From: Desulfobulbus sp.
GTDB taxonomy: Bacteria; Pseudomonadota; Gammaproteobacteria; Burkholderiales; Rhodocyclaceae
NCBI GenBank assembly: GCA_009782025.1
Contig: WQUQ01000101.1
Location: forward strand, 1 to 14,184
Direction: 5' to 3'
DNA length: 14,184 nucleotides
Position numbers and translations under genes: made by a program. This document shows positions 4,017 through 11,595 of the stretch, piece by piece (position 1 is the stretch's first letter; each line of letters starts with the position of its first letter). A model generated the notes under the pieces. The model did not search any database. It was not told where the DNA came from and saw only the letters and a program-made list of their open reading frames with translations.

Positions 4017-6365
4017 GTGGCTCATCGTCGGCGCCCTATGAACCCCCCTTCCCGACGACTGCGGCGCGGGTTCTGGGTCGCGCTGCTGGCGCTGGCCTGC
4101 CTGATCGCGCTCGGTCGCGCGCTTGACTACGCCTTCCCGCCGCCGGTGCCGGGGCGCGATGCGCCGCAGGCGTTGCTGGTGGTCGCCCGCGATGGCACGC
4201 CGCTGCGGGCTTTTCCCGACCGCGATCACGTCTGGCGGCATCCGGTGGCGTTGAGCGACGTTTCGCCGCTCTATTTGCAGGCGCTGCAAGGTTATGAGGA
4301 TCGCTGGTTCCGCTGGCATCCCGGCGTCAATCCGCTGGCGCTGGCGCGCGCGGCCTGGCAATGGGCGCGGCACGGGCGCATCGTTTCCGGCGGCTCGACC
4401 CTGACCATGCAGGTGGCCCGCATCATCGACCCGACGCCGCGCACGCTGGCCGGCAAGGCGCGGCAGATCCTGCGCGCGCTGCAACTGGAGTGGCGCTACT
4501 CGAAGGATGAAATTCTCACCCTCTACGTCAATTACGCGCCGATGGGCGGCGTGCTCGAAGGCGTCGAAGCCGCCAGCCGGGCTTATCTCGGCAAGCCGGC
4601 GCGGCGTCTGAGCCATGCCGACGCGGCGCTGCTCGCCGTGCTGCCGCAAGCGCCCTCGCGCTTGCGGCCAGACCGCCAGCCGGCAGCGGCGCGGGCAGCG
4701 CGCGACAAGGTGCTGGGACGGATGGCCGGCATCTGGAGCGAGGACGACATCCGCGATGCCCGCCAGGAGCCGATCGTCGCCCAGACCGTGCGCGAGCCGC
4801 TGCTGGCGCCGCTGCTGGCCGAACGGCTGCGGCGGGAGACCCAGGGCGCGCAGCGCATCGACACGACGGTCGACGCGCCGATGCAGGAAACCGTCGAACT
4901 GTTGCTGACCAGCCGCCTCGGCGTTCTGCCGCCGCGCGTCTCGCTGGCGGCGCTGGTGGTCGACAACGCCACGCTGGAAGTGCGCGCTTACGCCGGTTCA
5001 GCCGATTTCGCCGACGCCGATCGCTTTGCCTACGTGGACATGGTGCGCGCCGCGCGTTCGCCCGGTTCGACGCTCAAGCCCTTTCTCTATGGGTTGGCGC
5101 TCGACGAGGGACTGATCCATTCCGAATCGCTCTTGGCCGACGTGCCGCAATCCTTCGGCGGCTACCAGCCGGGCAATTTTCAGCAATCCTTCCACGGCCC
5201 GGTCAGCGTCTCCGAGGCGCTCGCCAAGTCGCTCAATGTGCCGGCGGTCGAAACGCTCGACCGCCTGGAGCCAAACCGTTTCGTCGCCGCGCTGCGTCGG
5301 GGCGGTTTGAAGCTGGAATTTCCCAAGGGCGAGACGCCGAACCTGTCGGTCATTCTCGGCGGCGCGGCAACCACGCTGGAACAGTTGGTAGGCGCTTACA
5401 CCGCCTTCGCCCGGCAGGGCATGGCCGGCAAACCGCGCTACCGGCCCGGCGAGCCGCTGGTCGAGCAGCGCATGCTGTCGCCGGGGGCCGCCTTCATCAT
5501 CCGCGACGTGCTCGAATCGGGCGGCCCGGTCGGCCGCGCCATCGAGCAGGGCGCCGGCATCCGCCGCGGCATCGCCTGGAAAACCGGCACCAGCTTTGGT
5601 TTCCGCGACGCCTGGTCGATCGGCGTGTCCGACCGCTACACCGTCGGCGTCTGGGTCGGCCGCCCGGACGGTACGCCGAACCCCGGCTTTTTCGGGGCCA
5701 ATATCGCCGCGCCGCTGCTGGTCGATATGTTCACCGCCATCGACAATCAGCCGCCGCTGCCTCGGGCGCCGCCGCCCACCGTCCGCCAGGAAAAAATCTG
5801 CTGGCCGCTCGGCACCCGCTTCGACCCGGCGGAAGAAAGACTGTGCCACCGCCAGATGCTGGCCTGGCTACTGAATGACACCGCGCCGCCGACCTTCCCC
5901 GACCGCCTGCGCGGCGGCGAGGCGCGCTATGCCTACGACGTGGACGCGGCCAGCGGTCTGCGCGTCAGCCCGGAATGCAGCGACCGGCCGCGCTTGCGCG
6001 TCGAGGCGGCGCGCTGGCCGGCGGCGCTCGAACCCTGGCTGCCGGCCGACATCCAGGCCAGGGCGCAGCCCCCGGTCTGGGATCCGCGTTGCCCGCCAGC
6101 GGCTGAACCGGAGGCCGGACTGCGCATCGTCGGCCTCAGCCACGGCGAGATCATCCGCCGGCCCCGCCCCGACCAGCCGCCGGTCATCCGTCTCGAACTG
6201 CGCGGCCAGCGCGGCGAGGTCTATTGGCTCATCAACGGTCGTCTGATTGCGCGCCAGCCGGCCAGCCAGCCCCTGATTCGCCGCCTGGAGGAAAGCGGCC
6301 GCGTCGATATTACCGTCATGGATGAGCGCGGGCGTTACGACCGGATCAGCGTCAGCGTGCGCTGA
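4017..6365 (+). CDS. pbpC: Penicillin-binding protein 1C (bifunctional-type peptidoglycan synthase)
   Basis: A 782-residue class A PBP acting on peptidoglycan at the outer face of the inner membrane. Domains in order: signal anchor (about 18-34); glycosyltransferase GT51 with catalytic E94 (GYEDRWF), GGSTLTMQ (125-132) and the RALQLEWRYSKDEILTLYVN segment (153-172); transpeptidase with S351 of STLK, the SLN motif (405-407) and KTGT (522-525); and the BiPBP_C domain at about 700-782. SPGSTLKPFLYG, the C-terminal domain and the length place it in the PbpC group rather than PBP1A/1B. The start is the GTG at 4017, with GGAAAG seven bases upstream; the ATG at 4038 has no ribosome-binding site. PBP1C genes often lie beside an alpha-2-macroglobulin gene (yfhM); none is present here. 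Confidence 0.95.
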   Translation: MAHRRRPMNPPSRRLRRGFWVALLALACLIALGRALDYAFPPPVPGRDAPQALLVVARDGTPLRAFPDRDHVWRHPVALSDVSPLYLQALQGYEDRWFRWHPGVNPLALARAAWQWARHGRIVSGGSTLTMQVARIIDPTPRTLAGKARQILRALQLEWRYSKDEILTLYVNYAPMGGVLEGVEAASRAYLGKPARRLSHADAALLAVLPQAPSRLRPDRQPAAARAARDKVLGRMAGIWSEDDIRDARQEPIVAQTVREPLLAPLLAERLRRETQGAQRIDTTVDAPMQETVELLLTSRLGVLPPRVSLAALVVDNATLEVRAYAGSADFADADRFAYVDMVRAARSPGSTLKPFLYGLALDEGLIHSESLLADVPQSFGGYQPGNFQQSFHGPVSVSEALAKSLNVPAVETLDRLEPNRFVAALRRGGLKLEFPKGETPNLSVILGGAATTLEQLVGAYTAFARQGMAGKPRYRPGEPLVEQRMLSPGAAFIIRDVLESGGPVGRAIEQGAGIRRGIAWKTGTSFGFRDAWSIGVSDRYTVGVWVGRPDGTPNPGFFGANIAAPLLVDMFTAIDNQPPLPRAPPPTVRQEKICWPLGTRFDPAEERLCHRQMLAWLLNDTAPPTFPDRLRGGEARYAYDVDAASGLRVSPECSDRPRLRVEAARWPAALEPWLPADIQARAQPPVWDPRCPPAAEPEAGLRIVGLSHGEIIRRPRPDQPPVIRLELRGQRGEVYWLINGRLIARQPASQPLIRRLEESGRVDITVMDERGRYDRISVSVR

Positions 6366-6428
6366 TGGAAATCAAAGCAGGCGCTGGCAGGGCATGCTTT
6401 TGACTCTGTAATTACGCCCGATAAACCA

Positions 6429-6535
6429 TTATTCCATTTCCAAATCAACCGATTACTTTGTCGGCTTCGCTTGCTGTACAACCGTACTGCCTGCGCTTCG
6501 CCTTCGCGTACTCGGCTGATTTAAAAATGGAATAG
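6429..6535. mobile_element. MITE-like element with 28-bp imperfect terminal inverted repeats
   Basis: The ends at 6429-6456 and 6508-6535 are inverted repeats matching at 23 of 28 positions; their conserved core is TATTCCATTT followed by AAATCA. The middle (6457-6507) has no coding capacity. Length (107 bp), structure and intergenic placement between pbpC and a response regulator suggest a non-autonomous MITE or a species-specific palindromic repeat. No clear target-site duplication is visible. The right arm ends 38 bases before the downstream ATG and may contribute promoter sequence or RNA structure. Confidence 0.5.
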
Positions 6536-6573
6536 AATCCGTCACCTTGGTTACTTGCGCACATATCGAAATC

Positions 6574-7158
6574 ATGGCGGCACCTGAATTTCTCAGTACC
6601 CGGCAGGCGGCGCAGCGTCTCGGCGTCTCTCTCGGCACCGTGCAGAACATGGTCGAAAGCGGCGTCCTCGATGCCTGGAAGACGAGCGGCGGCCATCGCC
6701 GCATCCCGATTGGCTCGGTCGAAACCCTGCTGGCCCGGCGGCAGAACCTGCCCAACGCGCACGATGCCGGCAGCCGGCTCGACATTCTGATTGCCGAAGA
6801 TGACCCGACCGTGCAATTGCTGTATCAGATGACGATGAACGACTGGGATCTGCCGCTCGATCTGCGCATTGTCGATAATGGCTTCGCGGGTCTGGTGCAG
6901 GTGGGGCAGCGCGCGCCGGATGTCATGATCGCCGATCTGCTGATGCCCGGCATGGACGGCTTTGAAATGATCCGCCACCTGCGCGCCAATCCCGATCTGG
7001 CGAAGATGGACATCATCGTGGTCAGTTGCCTCGAACGCGAGGCCATCCTGGCGCGCGGCCTGCCGCCGGGCGTCACGATTTTTTCCAAGCCGATACCCTT
7101 CCACGAAATCAAGGGATTTCTGCTCGGCCGCCTGGCCGCCCGCCTGCGCCCGACCTGA
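6574..7158 (+). CDS. Response regulator with N-terminal MerR/excisionase-type HTH and C-terminal REC domain
   Basis: The 194-residue product joins two domains in an unusual order. Residues 6-55 are a helix-turn-helix of the excisionase/MerR-like fold (LSTRQAAQRLGVSLGTVQNM, then the wing TSGGHRRIP). Residues 69-190 are a receiver domain: acidic pair D76/D77 (AEDD), phospho-acceptor D121 (MIADLLMPGMDG), S151 in the Thr/Ser position and K172 (FSKPIP). Most DNA-binding response regulators have the receiver first. It is predicted to be a phosphorylation-controlled DNA-binding protein, with target and kinase unknown. The ATG at 6574 is chosen because homology starts right after it; a TTG at 6547 would add nine residues and reach close to the MITE-like element. 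No strong Shine-Dalgarno is present. It is monocistronic, with a hairpin 20 bases downstream. Confidence 0.88.
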   Translation: MAAPEFLSTRQAAQRLGVSLGTVQNMVESGVLDAWKTSGGHRRIPIGSVETLLARRQNLPNAHDAGSRLDILIAEDDPTVQLLYQMTMNDWDLPLDLRIVDNGFAGLVQVGQRAPDVMIADLLMPGMDGFEMIRHLRANPDLAKMDIIVVSCLEREAILARGLPPGVTIFSKPIPFHEIKGFLLGRLAARLRPT

Positions 7159-7178
7159 CGACATCCCTGGCGTGAGTC

Positions 7179-7200
7179 ACTCCGGGCTGAAGCCCGGAGT
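7179..7200 (+). terminator. GC-rich hairpin after the HTH-REC gene, candidate terminator
   Basis: ACTCCGGGC and GCCCGGAGT form a strong stem closed by a TGAA-type loop, followed by TTCC on the plus strand. It lies 20 bases beyond the stop at 7158. The following T-run is short, so termination is plausible but not certain. Confidence 0.45.
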
Positions 7201-7257
7201 TTCCTCGCCACGAGTTTGGGGTGCCTCCAGCACCGAAATCACGCTTGGCTCGCTTGA

Positions 7258-7277
7258 CCCCGGCCTGAAGGCCGGGG
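7258..7277 (-). terminator. GC-rich hairpin beyond hemL, candidate terminator
   Basis: CCCCGGCC and GGCCGGGG form an 8-bp GC stem with the same TGAA-type loop as the hairpin at 7179-7200. It lies 36 bases past the hemL stop on the minus strand and could end the thiD-thiE-hemL transcript, though no T-run follows. Confidence 0.4.
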
Positions 7278-7313
7278 CTTCTCGCTTGCGCCGTGGTCAG
7301 GCCGGGCCGCTGT

Positions 7314-8594
7314 TCATTGCCGGGCGAACCAGGCGTCGGCGGCGGCCACGGTGGCGGCGATGTCGGCCTCGCCGTGGGCGGCCGAGACGAAACCGGCCTC
7401 GAAGGCCGAGGGCGCGAAATAGTGGCCGGCTTCGATCATGGCGTGGAAGAAGCGGTTGAAAGCCGCCTTGTCGCAGGCCATGACTTCGTCGTAGGAAGTC
7501 GGGCAGCGTTCGGCGAAATAGAGGCCGAACATGCCGCCGACGTTCTGGGCGCAGAAGGTGACGCCGTGTTGGCGGGCGGCGGCGGTCAGCCCGTCGCACA
7601 GGGCTTTGGTCTTGGCGGTCAGGCTTTCGTAGAAACCGGGGGCCTGGATCAGCTTGAGCGTGGCGAGGCCGGCGGCGGTGGCGACCGGGTTGCCGGAGAG
7701 GGTGCCCGCCTGGTACACCGGGCCGAGCGGCGCAATTTTTTCCATGATGTCGCGTTTGCCGCCAAAAGCGCCGAGCGGCATGCCGCCGCCGATGACCTTG
7801 CCGAAAGTGGAGAGATCGGGCGTGATGCCGTACAGCCCCTGGGCGCTCTTGAGGCCGACGCGGAAACCGGTCATCACCTCGTCGAAAATGAGCACGGAAC
7901 CCTGCCGGGCGGTCAGTTCGCGCAGGGTTTCGAGGAATTCGGGCCGGGGCGCGATCAGGTTCATGTTGCCGGCCACCGGCTCGACGATCACGGCGGCGAT
8001 GCGCTCGCCATGCTGGGCGAAGGCGTCGGCCAGTTGCTGCGTATCGTTGTAGGCCAGCACCAGGGTATGCCGGGTGAAATCGGCCGGAACGCCGCTGGAG
8101 GACGGGTTGCCGAAAGTCAGGAGGCCGGAGCCGGCCTTGACCAGCAGGCTGTCGGCATGGCCGTGGTAACAGCCCTCGAACTTGATGAGCAGGTCGCGCC
8201 CGGTGTGGCCGCGCGCCAGGCGGATGGCGCTCATGGTCGCCTCGGTGCCGGAGGAGACCAGGCGCACCATGTCCAGCGACGGCACGAGTTGACACAGCCG
8301 GTCGGCGATCTCGACTTCCCGCTCGGTCGGCGCGCCGAAGGAGAGGCCATCGGCGACGGCGGCGTGGACGGCGGCGATGACGGCCGGGTGGGCGTGGCCG
8401 AGAATCAGCGGCCCCCAGGAGCCAACGTAATCGGTGTACCACTTGCCGTCGGCATCCTGCGCCCGGGGGCCGTCGCCCCTCTGGAAAAACAGTGGCGTGC
8501 CGCCGACCGAGCGGAAGGCGCGCACCGGCGAATTGACGCCGCCGGGAATGTGTTTCTGGGCGCGTTCAAACAGGTGCTGATTGCGGGAAGTCAT
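7314..8594 (-). CDS. hemL: Glutamate-1-semialdehyde 2,1-aminomutase
   Basis: This 426-residue PLP enzyme converts glutamate-1-semialdehyde to 5-aminolevulinate, the C5-route precursor of haem and other tetrapyrroles, in the cytoplasm. The family signature is clear: the N-terminus [13 protein letters not shown] (15-27), [15 protein letters not shown] (114-128), [10 protein letters not shown] (237-246) and the PLP-binding lysine K266 in [17 protein letters not shown]. The length is standard. The start is the ATG at 8594, with GAGGAG nine bases upstream; longer in-frame extensions lie inside thiE. The ATG overlaps the thiE stop as ATGA, so translation is probably coupled. It is the last gene of the thiD-thiE-hemL operon. 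Confidence 0.97.
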   Translation of the reverse strand: MTSRNQHLFERAQKHIPGGVNSPVRAFRSVGGTPLFFQRGDGPRAQDADGKWYTDYVGSWGPLILGHAHPAVIAAVHAAVADGLSFGAPTEREVEIADRLCQLVPSLDMVRLVSSGTEATMSAIRLARGHTGRDLLIKFEGCYHGHADSLLVKAGSGLLTFGNPSSSGVPADFTRHTLVLAYNDTQQLADAFAQHGERIAAVIVEPVAGNMNLIAPRPEFLETLRELTARQGSVLIFDEVMTGFRVGLKSAQGLYGITPDLSTFGKVIGGGMPLGAFGGKRDIMEKIAPLGPVYQAGTLSGNPVATAAGLATLKLIQAPGFYESLTAKTKALCDGLTAAARQHGVTFCAQNVGGMFGLYFAERCPTSYDEVMACDKAAFNRFFHAMIEAGHYFAPSAFEAGFVSAAHGEADIAATVAAADAWFARQ

Positions 8595-9223
8595 GCAGAG
8601 TGCTCCTCGAAAAGACGTTGATATTGGGCGGCGCGGGCGGCGATGTCCGGCGCCGTGAATAGATCGGTGATGACGGCCAGCAAATCGGCGCCGGCGGCCA
8701 GCACGGCCGGGGCGTTGTCCGGCGTGATGCCGCCGATGGCGCAGCAGCGCACCGGCAACTCGCGGCGGGCGCGCGCGAACAGGGCCAGCGGCGCACGTTC
8801 GGCCGCCGGCTTGGTCGACGACGGGGCCACCGTCCCGAAGGCGACATAGTCGACGCCGGCTTCGGCGGCGGCTTGGGCGGTAGCGAAATCGGCGTGGCAC
8901 GAAGCGCCAAGAATGCGCTCGCGACCGAGCACGGCGCGAGCGGTGCGCAGATCGCCATCGGTCGTCCCGAGATGAACGCCATCGGCCTCGACGAGCATGG
9001 CCAGGGCCAGATCGTCATTGACGATCAGCCGGGCGTCGTGCCTTCGGGTCAAGGCGCGCAGGGCGCGGGCGCGGGCGACGCGCTCGGCCATCGGGCTGCG
9101 TTTGTCGCGCAACTGCACCAGACGGCAGCCGCCGGCCAGCGCAGCGGCAACGTCGGCCAGCAGAACATCGGTGGTGGCGGCCTCGGGCGTGATGGCGTAC
9201 AGGCCGCGTAACTCGCGGGTCAT
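8591..9223 (-). CDS. thiE: Thiamine-phosphate synthase
   Basis: This 210-residue TIM-barrel enzyme couples hydroxymethylpyrimidine pyrophosphate with the thiazole phosphate to give thiamine monophosphate. Visible motifs are LVQLRDKRS (35-43), [11 protein letters not shown] (65-75), [11 protein letters not shown] (81-91), where many homologues have HxGQxD, ASCH (107-110), [12 protein letters not shown] (127-138) and AIGGITPDN (162-170). The length is normal. The ATG at 9223 overlaps the thiD stop (ATGA) and the gene's own stop overlaps the hemL start in the same way, so the three genes form one translationally coupled operon. Confidence 0.96.
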   Translation of the reverse strand: MTRELRGLYAITPEAATTDVLLADVAAALAGGCRLVQLRDKRSPMAERVARARALRALTRRHDARLIVNDDLALAMLVEADGVHLGTTDGDLRTARAVLGRERILGASCHADFATAQAAAEAGVDYVAFGTVAPSSTKPAAERAPLALFARARRELPVRCCAIGGITPDNAPAVLAAGADLLAVITDLFTAPDIAARAAQYQRLFEEHSA

Positions 9224-10056
9224 TTCTGGCACCCCGGGAAAAAACGATGCGGGATCAACTGGCCCCGGCCGCCGCGAAAACCCTGTTTGAGCGTCTGCCA
9301 AGTGTACTCCTGGGCATCGCGCACCGCCGCCTCGATGGGGATGCCGTTGGCCAGACCGGCAGCGATGGCCGAGGCCAGCGTACAGCCGGAACCGTGGTAA
9401 CTGCCCGGCAGGCGCGGCCAGCCGTCGCGCCGGATCACGCCGGCGGCACCGTACAGGGTATTGACAACCTCCGGCGTGCTGTCGTGGGTTCCCGTAATCA
9501 ACACGTAGCGAGCGCCCAGGGCGAGCAGGCGCTGGGCGCAAACGGCAAGCGCCAGTTCGTCGGCATCGCCGTCGCGTTGGGCCAGACGCCGGGCTTCCGG
9601 CGCATTGGGCGTGAGCAGGGTGGTTCGCGGCAGCAGCATGTCACGGATGGCGGCGATGATCTCCCCGCTCGCCAGGTCATCGCCGCGCCCGGAAGCCAGC
9701 ACCGGGTCGAGCACCAGTGGCGTTTGCGGGTAGTCGGCGACGATTTCGGCCACCGCCAACACGTTCTCGACGCTGCCCAGCAAGCCAACCTTGAAGGCGG
9801 CGACCGGCATGTCCTCAAGAATGGCGCGGGCTTGCCGTTGAAGCAGGTCGGCGGCGACGGGATGCACGCTGTCGACGCCGATGGTGTCCTGCACGGTAAT
9901 GGCCGTCAGCGCGGTCAGCGGATGGCAACCGAGACGGGCCAGCGTCAACAGGTCGGCCTGAGCGCCGGCGCCGGCGGACGGGTCGCTGGCGGCGAAAACG
10001 AGTACCTGCGCGAGCGCCTGTGGCGGGCCGGGCAGCGGCGAAGGAAGTTGATTCAT
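9220..10056 (-). CDS. thiD: Hydroxymethylpyrimidine/phosphomethylpyrimidine kinase
   Basis: This 278-residue ribokinase-fold enzyme phosphorylates HMP to HMP-P and HMP-PP for ThiE. The substrate loop [13 protein letters not shown] (24-36) differs slightly from the common SDPSGGAGIQAD, and the anion-hole/catalytic motif [13 protein letters not shown] (222-234, C225) is intact. KVGLLGS (89-95) and [10 protein letters not shown] (116-125) are also typical. The start is the ATG at 10056; homology begins about 18 residues later, so a slightly shorter form cannot be excluded. It is the first gene of the thiD-thiE-hemL operon. A TAAAAT at 10112-10107 (minus strand) is a possible -10 box. No TPP riboswitch motif (CTGAGA) is visible upstream. 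Confidence 0.95.
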   Translation of the reverse strand: MNQLPSPLPGPPQALAQVLVFAASDPSAGAGAQADLLTLARLGCHPLTALTAITVQDTIGVDSVHPVAADLLQRQARAILEDMPVAAFKVGLLGSVENVLAVAEIVADYPQTPLVLDPVLASGRGDDLASGEIIAAIRDMLLPRTTLLTPNAPEARRLAQRDGDADELALAVCAQRLLALGARYVLITGTHDSTPEVVNTLYGAAGVIRRDGWPRLPGSYHGSGCTLASAIAAGLANGIPIEAAVRDAQEYTWQTLKQGFRGGRGQLIPHRFFPGCQK

Positions 10057-10190
10057 GGGCGGCGCGCCCTTGGCGGATGCGCAGGGGGTTGGGTAAGATG
10101 GCGACAATTTTAGCCGAATCCGGTAGGGGCCGGCGTCCGCAGGCGAAAACCGGACGGAACGGTAAGCAGCGGTGTCAATTCCGGCTTTAG

Positions 10191-10199
10191 TGGTATGAT
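10191..10199 (+). promoter_or_regulatory. Candidate extended -10 promoter of the pil-chp operon
   Basis: TGGTATGAT is an extended -10 element (TG, one base, TATGAT at 10194-10199). No good -35 hexamer stands at the matching distance, as expected for extended -10 promoters. Transcription would start near 10206, about 37 bases before the preferred pilG start. Confidence 0.5.
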
Positions 10200-10242
10200 G
10201 CGACGATAGGTTACAGTGTCTACAAGGGCTGAGGGGCAGGCA

Positions 10243-10653
10243 GTGGCTGACATATCCAGATTGCGTGGCGTCAGGGTCATGGTGATCGACGACAGCAACA
10301 CGATCCGGCGCAGCGCCGAGATATTTCTCGTGCAGGCCGGCTGCGAGGTCGTCCTCGCCGAGGATGGGTTTGACGCGCTGGCCAAGATCGCCGATCTGCA
10401 ACCCAGCGTGATTTTCTGCGACATCATGATGCCGCGCCTCGACGGCTACCAGACCTGTTCGCTCATCAAGAAGAATCCCCGTTTCAAGACCACGCCGGTC
10501 ATCATGCTGTCCTCCAAGGATGGCTTGTTCGACCGCGCGCGCGGCCGCATGGTCGGTTCCGACCAGTATCTGACCAAGCCTTTCACCAAAGAGAGCCTGC
10601 TGCAAACCGTCGCGACCTTTGCCGGTGGCTTGGCCGAAACCTCGAATCCGTAG
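10243..10653 (+). CDS. pilG: Twitching motility response regulator PilG
   Basis: This is a stand-alone CheY-like receiver of 136 residues, phosphorylated by ChpA/PilL and acting on type IV pilus extension. Numbering from the GTG at 10243: acidic pair D16/D17 (MVIDDSNTIRRSAE), phospho-acceptor D60 (IFCDIMMPRLDGYQ), S90 and K112 (LTKPFTKE). The IRRSAEIFL helix and the C-terminal TKPFTKESLL are PilG-like. The GTG at 10243 is preferred over the in-frame GTG at 10216 because it has a GAGGGG ribosome-binding site and sits at a sensible distance from the promoter; the longer form would begin only about 10 bases after the predicted transcript start. First gene of the operon. Confidence 0.92.
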   Translation: MADISRLRGVRVMVIDDSNTIRRSAEIFLVQAGCEVVLAEDGFDALAKIADLQPSVIFCDIMMPRLDGYQTCSLIKKNPRFKTTPVIMLSSKDGLFDRARGRMVGSDQYLTKPFTKESLLQTVATFAGGLAETSNP

Positions 10654-10667
10654 CCAGGGAGTCTCGA

Positions 10668-11033
10668 ATGCCTGTCAAGAATATTCTGGTGGTCGACGAT
10701 TCCGCGACTGAACGCTTTTTCGCCGTCGACGTGCTGACCAAAGCCGGTTATCAAGTGACCACCGCTGAAAGTGGCGAGGAGGGAATCGCCAAAGCCAAGG
10801 CCGGCAAGCCCGACCTGATCCTGATGGATGTCGTGATGCCGGGCCTCAACGGCTACCAGGCCACCCGCACACTGACCCGCAGCGAGGAAACCAAGGATAT
10901 TCCGGTCATCGTCTGCACCTCCAAGGGGCAGGAGACGGACAGGATCTGGGGCTTGCGCCAGGGGGCGGTCGATTATCTGGTCAAGCCGCTGAATCCTGAA
11001 GAATTGCTCAAGCGCATCGCTGCCTTGCCCTGA
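10668..11033 (+). CDS. pilH: Twitching motility response regulator PilH
   Basis: A second CheY-like receiver, 121 residues, thought to act on pilus retraction or as a phosphate sink in Pil-Chp systems. D10/D11 (ILVVDDSATER), phospho-acceptor D54 (ILMDVVMPGLNGYQATR), T84 and K106 (YLVKPLNPEEL) are all present. The ATG at 10668 has an AGGGAG ribosome-binding site seven bases upstream. It follows pilG by 14 bases and precedes pilI by 4, so it is in the same transcript. Confidence 0.93.
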   Translation: MPVKNILVVDDSATERFFAVDVLTKAGYQVTTAESGEEGIAKAKAGKPDLILMDVVMPGLNGYQATRTLTRSEETKDIPVIVCTSKGQETDRIWGLRQGAVDYLVKPLNPEELLKRIAALP

Positions 11034-11037
11034 TTTC

Positions 11038-11556
11038 ATGGCCAGAAAAAACAAAACCAGCCTCCGCGATTTTCAGGCCTACCTGTCGACGCGGCTGACC
11101 AACGCCGCCCAGGGGCAGGGCGCCGCTTCCTGGCTCGCGATCGAGGCGGGTAACGAAGCCTGGCTGGTCGATCTGTCGGACGGCGGCGAGATTGTCCAGG
11201 CGCCGCAACTGGCGCCGGTGCCCTTGACTCGTCCGTGGTTCGCCGGGATCGCCAATATCCGCGGCAATCTGTACGCCGTTGCCGACTTTTCGCTGTTTCG
11301 CGGCGGCACGCCGATTCCGCACCACAGCAGTGCGCGTCTGCTGCTGATCGGCGCCAGGCATGGTTCAAACGCGGCCTTGCTGGTATCGCGCATGCTCGGC
11401 CTGAAGAACCCGGAAAATTTTGTCGCCGAGGCGCCGCAAGCGGACGATCCGCCGTGGTGCACGCAGCGTTATCGGGATACGCAGGGCAAGGTCTGGCGCA
11501 AGTTGTCGGTGCGCGAGTTGCTTGCCGACCGTGAATTCATGAATATCGGGGTTTGA
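11038..11556 (+). CDS. pilI: CheW-like coupling protein PilI
   Basis: A 172-residue CheW-domain protein that links the receptor PilJ to the kinase ChpA. Family signs are the N-terminal strand pair WLAIEAGNEAWLVDLSDGGE, PWFAGIANIRGNLYAVADFS (62-81, the CheW GxxNxRG-type core) and ARLLLIGARHG. It starts 4 bases after the pilH stop and has no clear Shine-Dalgarno sequence, so translational coupling to pilH is likely. The C-terminal part (DPPWCTQRYRDTQGKVWRKL) is typical of PilI rather than CheW. Confidence 0.92.
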   Translation: MARKNKTSLRDFQAYLSTRLTNAAQGQGAASWLAIEAGNEAWLVDLSDGGEIVQAPQLAPVPLTRPWFAGIANIRGNLYAVADFSLFRGGTPIPHHSSARLLLIGARHGSNAALLVSRMLGLKNPENFVAEAPQADDPPWCTQRYRDTQGKVWRKLSVRELLADREFMNIGV

Positions 11557-11595
11557 CCGGGGCGTTTCGCCCAGCGCCCACTTCGGAGGATCAGC

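Noticed and set aside
7293..8621. 442-residue plus-strand open frame
   Set aside because: It is antisense to hemL, which has full family motifs; the antisense product is low complexity.
8595..8900. N-terminal extension of hemL
   Set aside because: The extra frame lies inside thiE, and hemL homology and ribosome-binding site fix the start at 8594.
10057..10242. TPP riboswitch before thiD
   Set aside because: The conserved CTGAGA core and its partner helix were not found on the minus strand.
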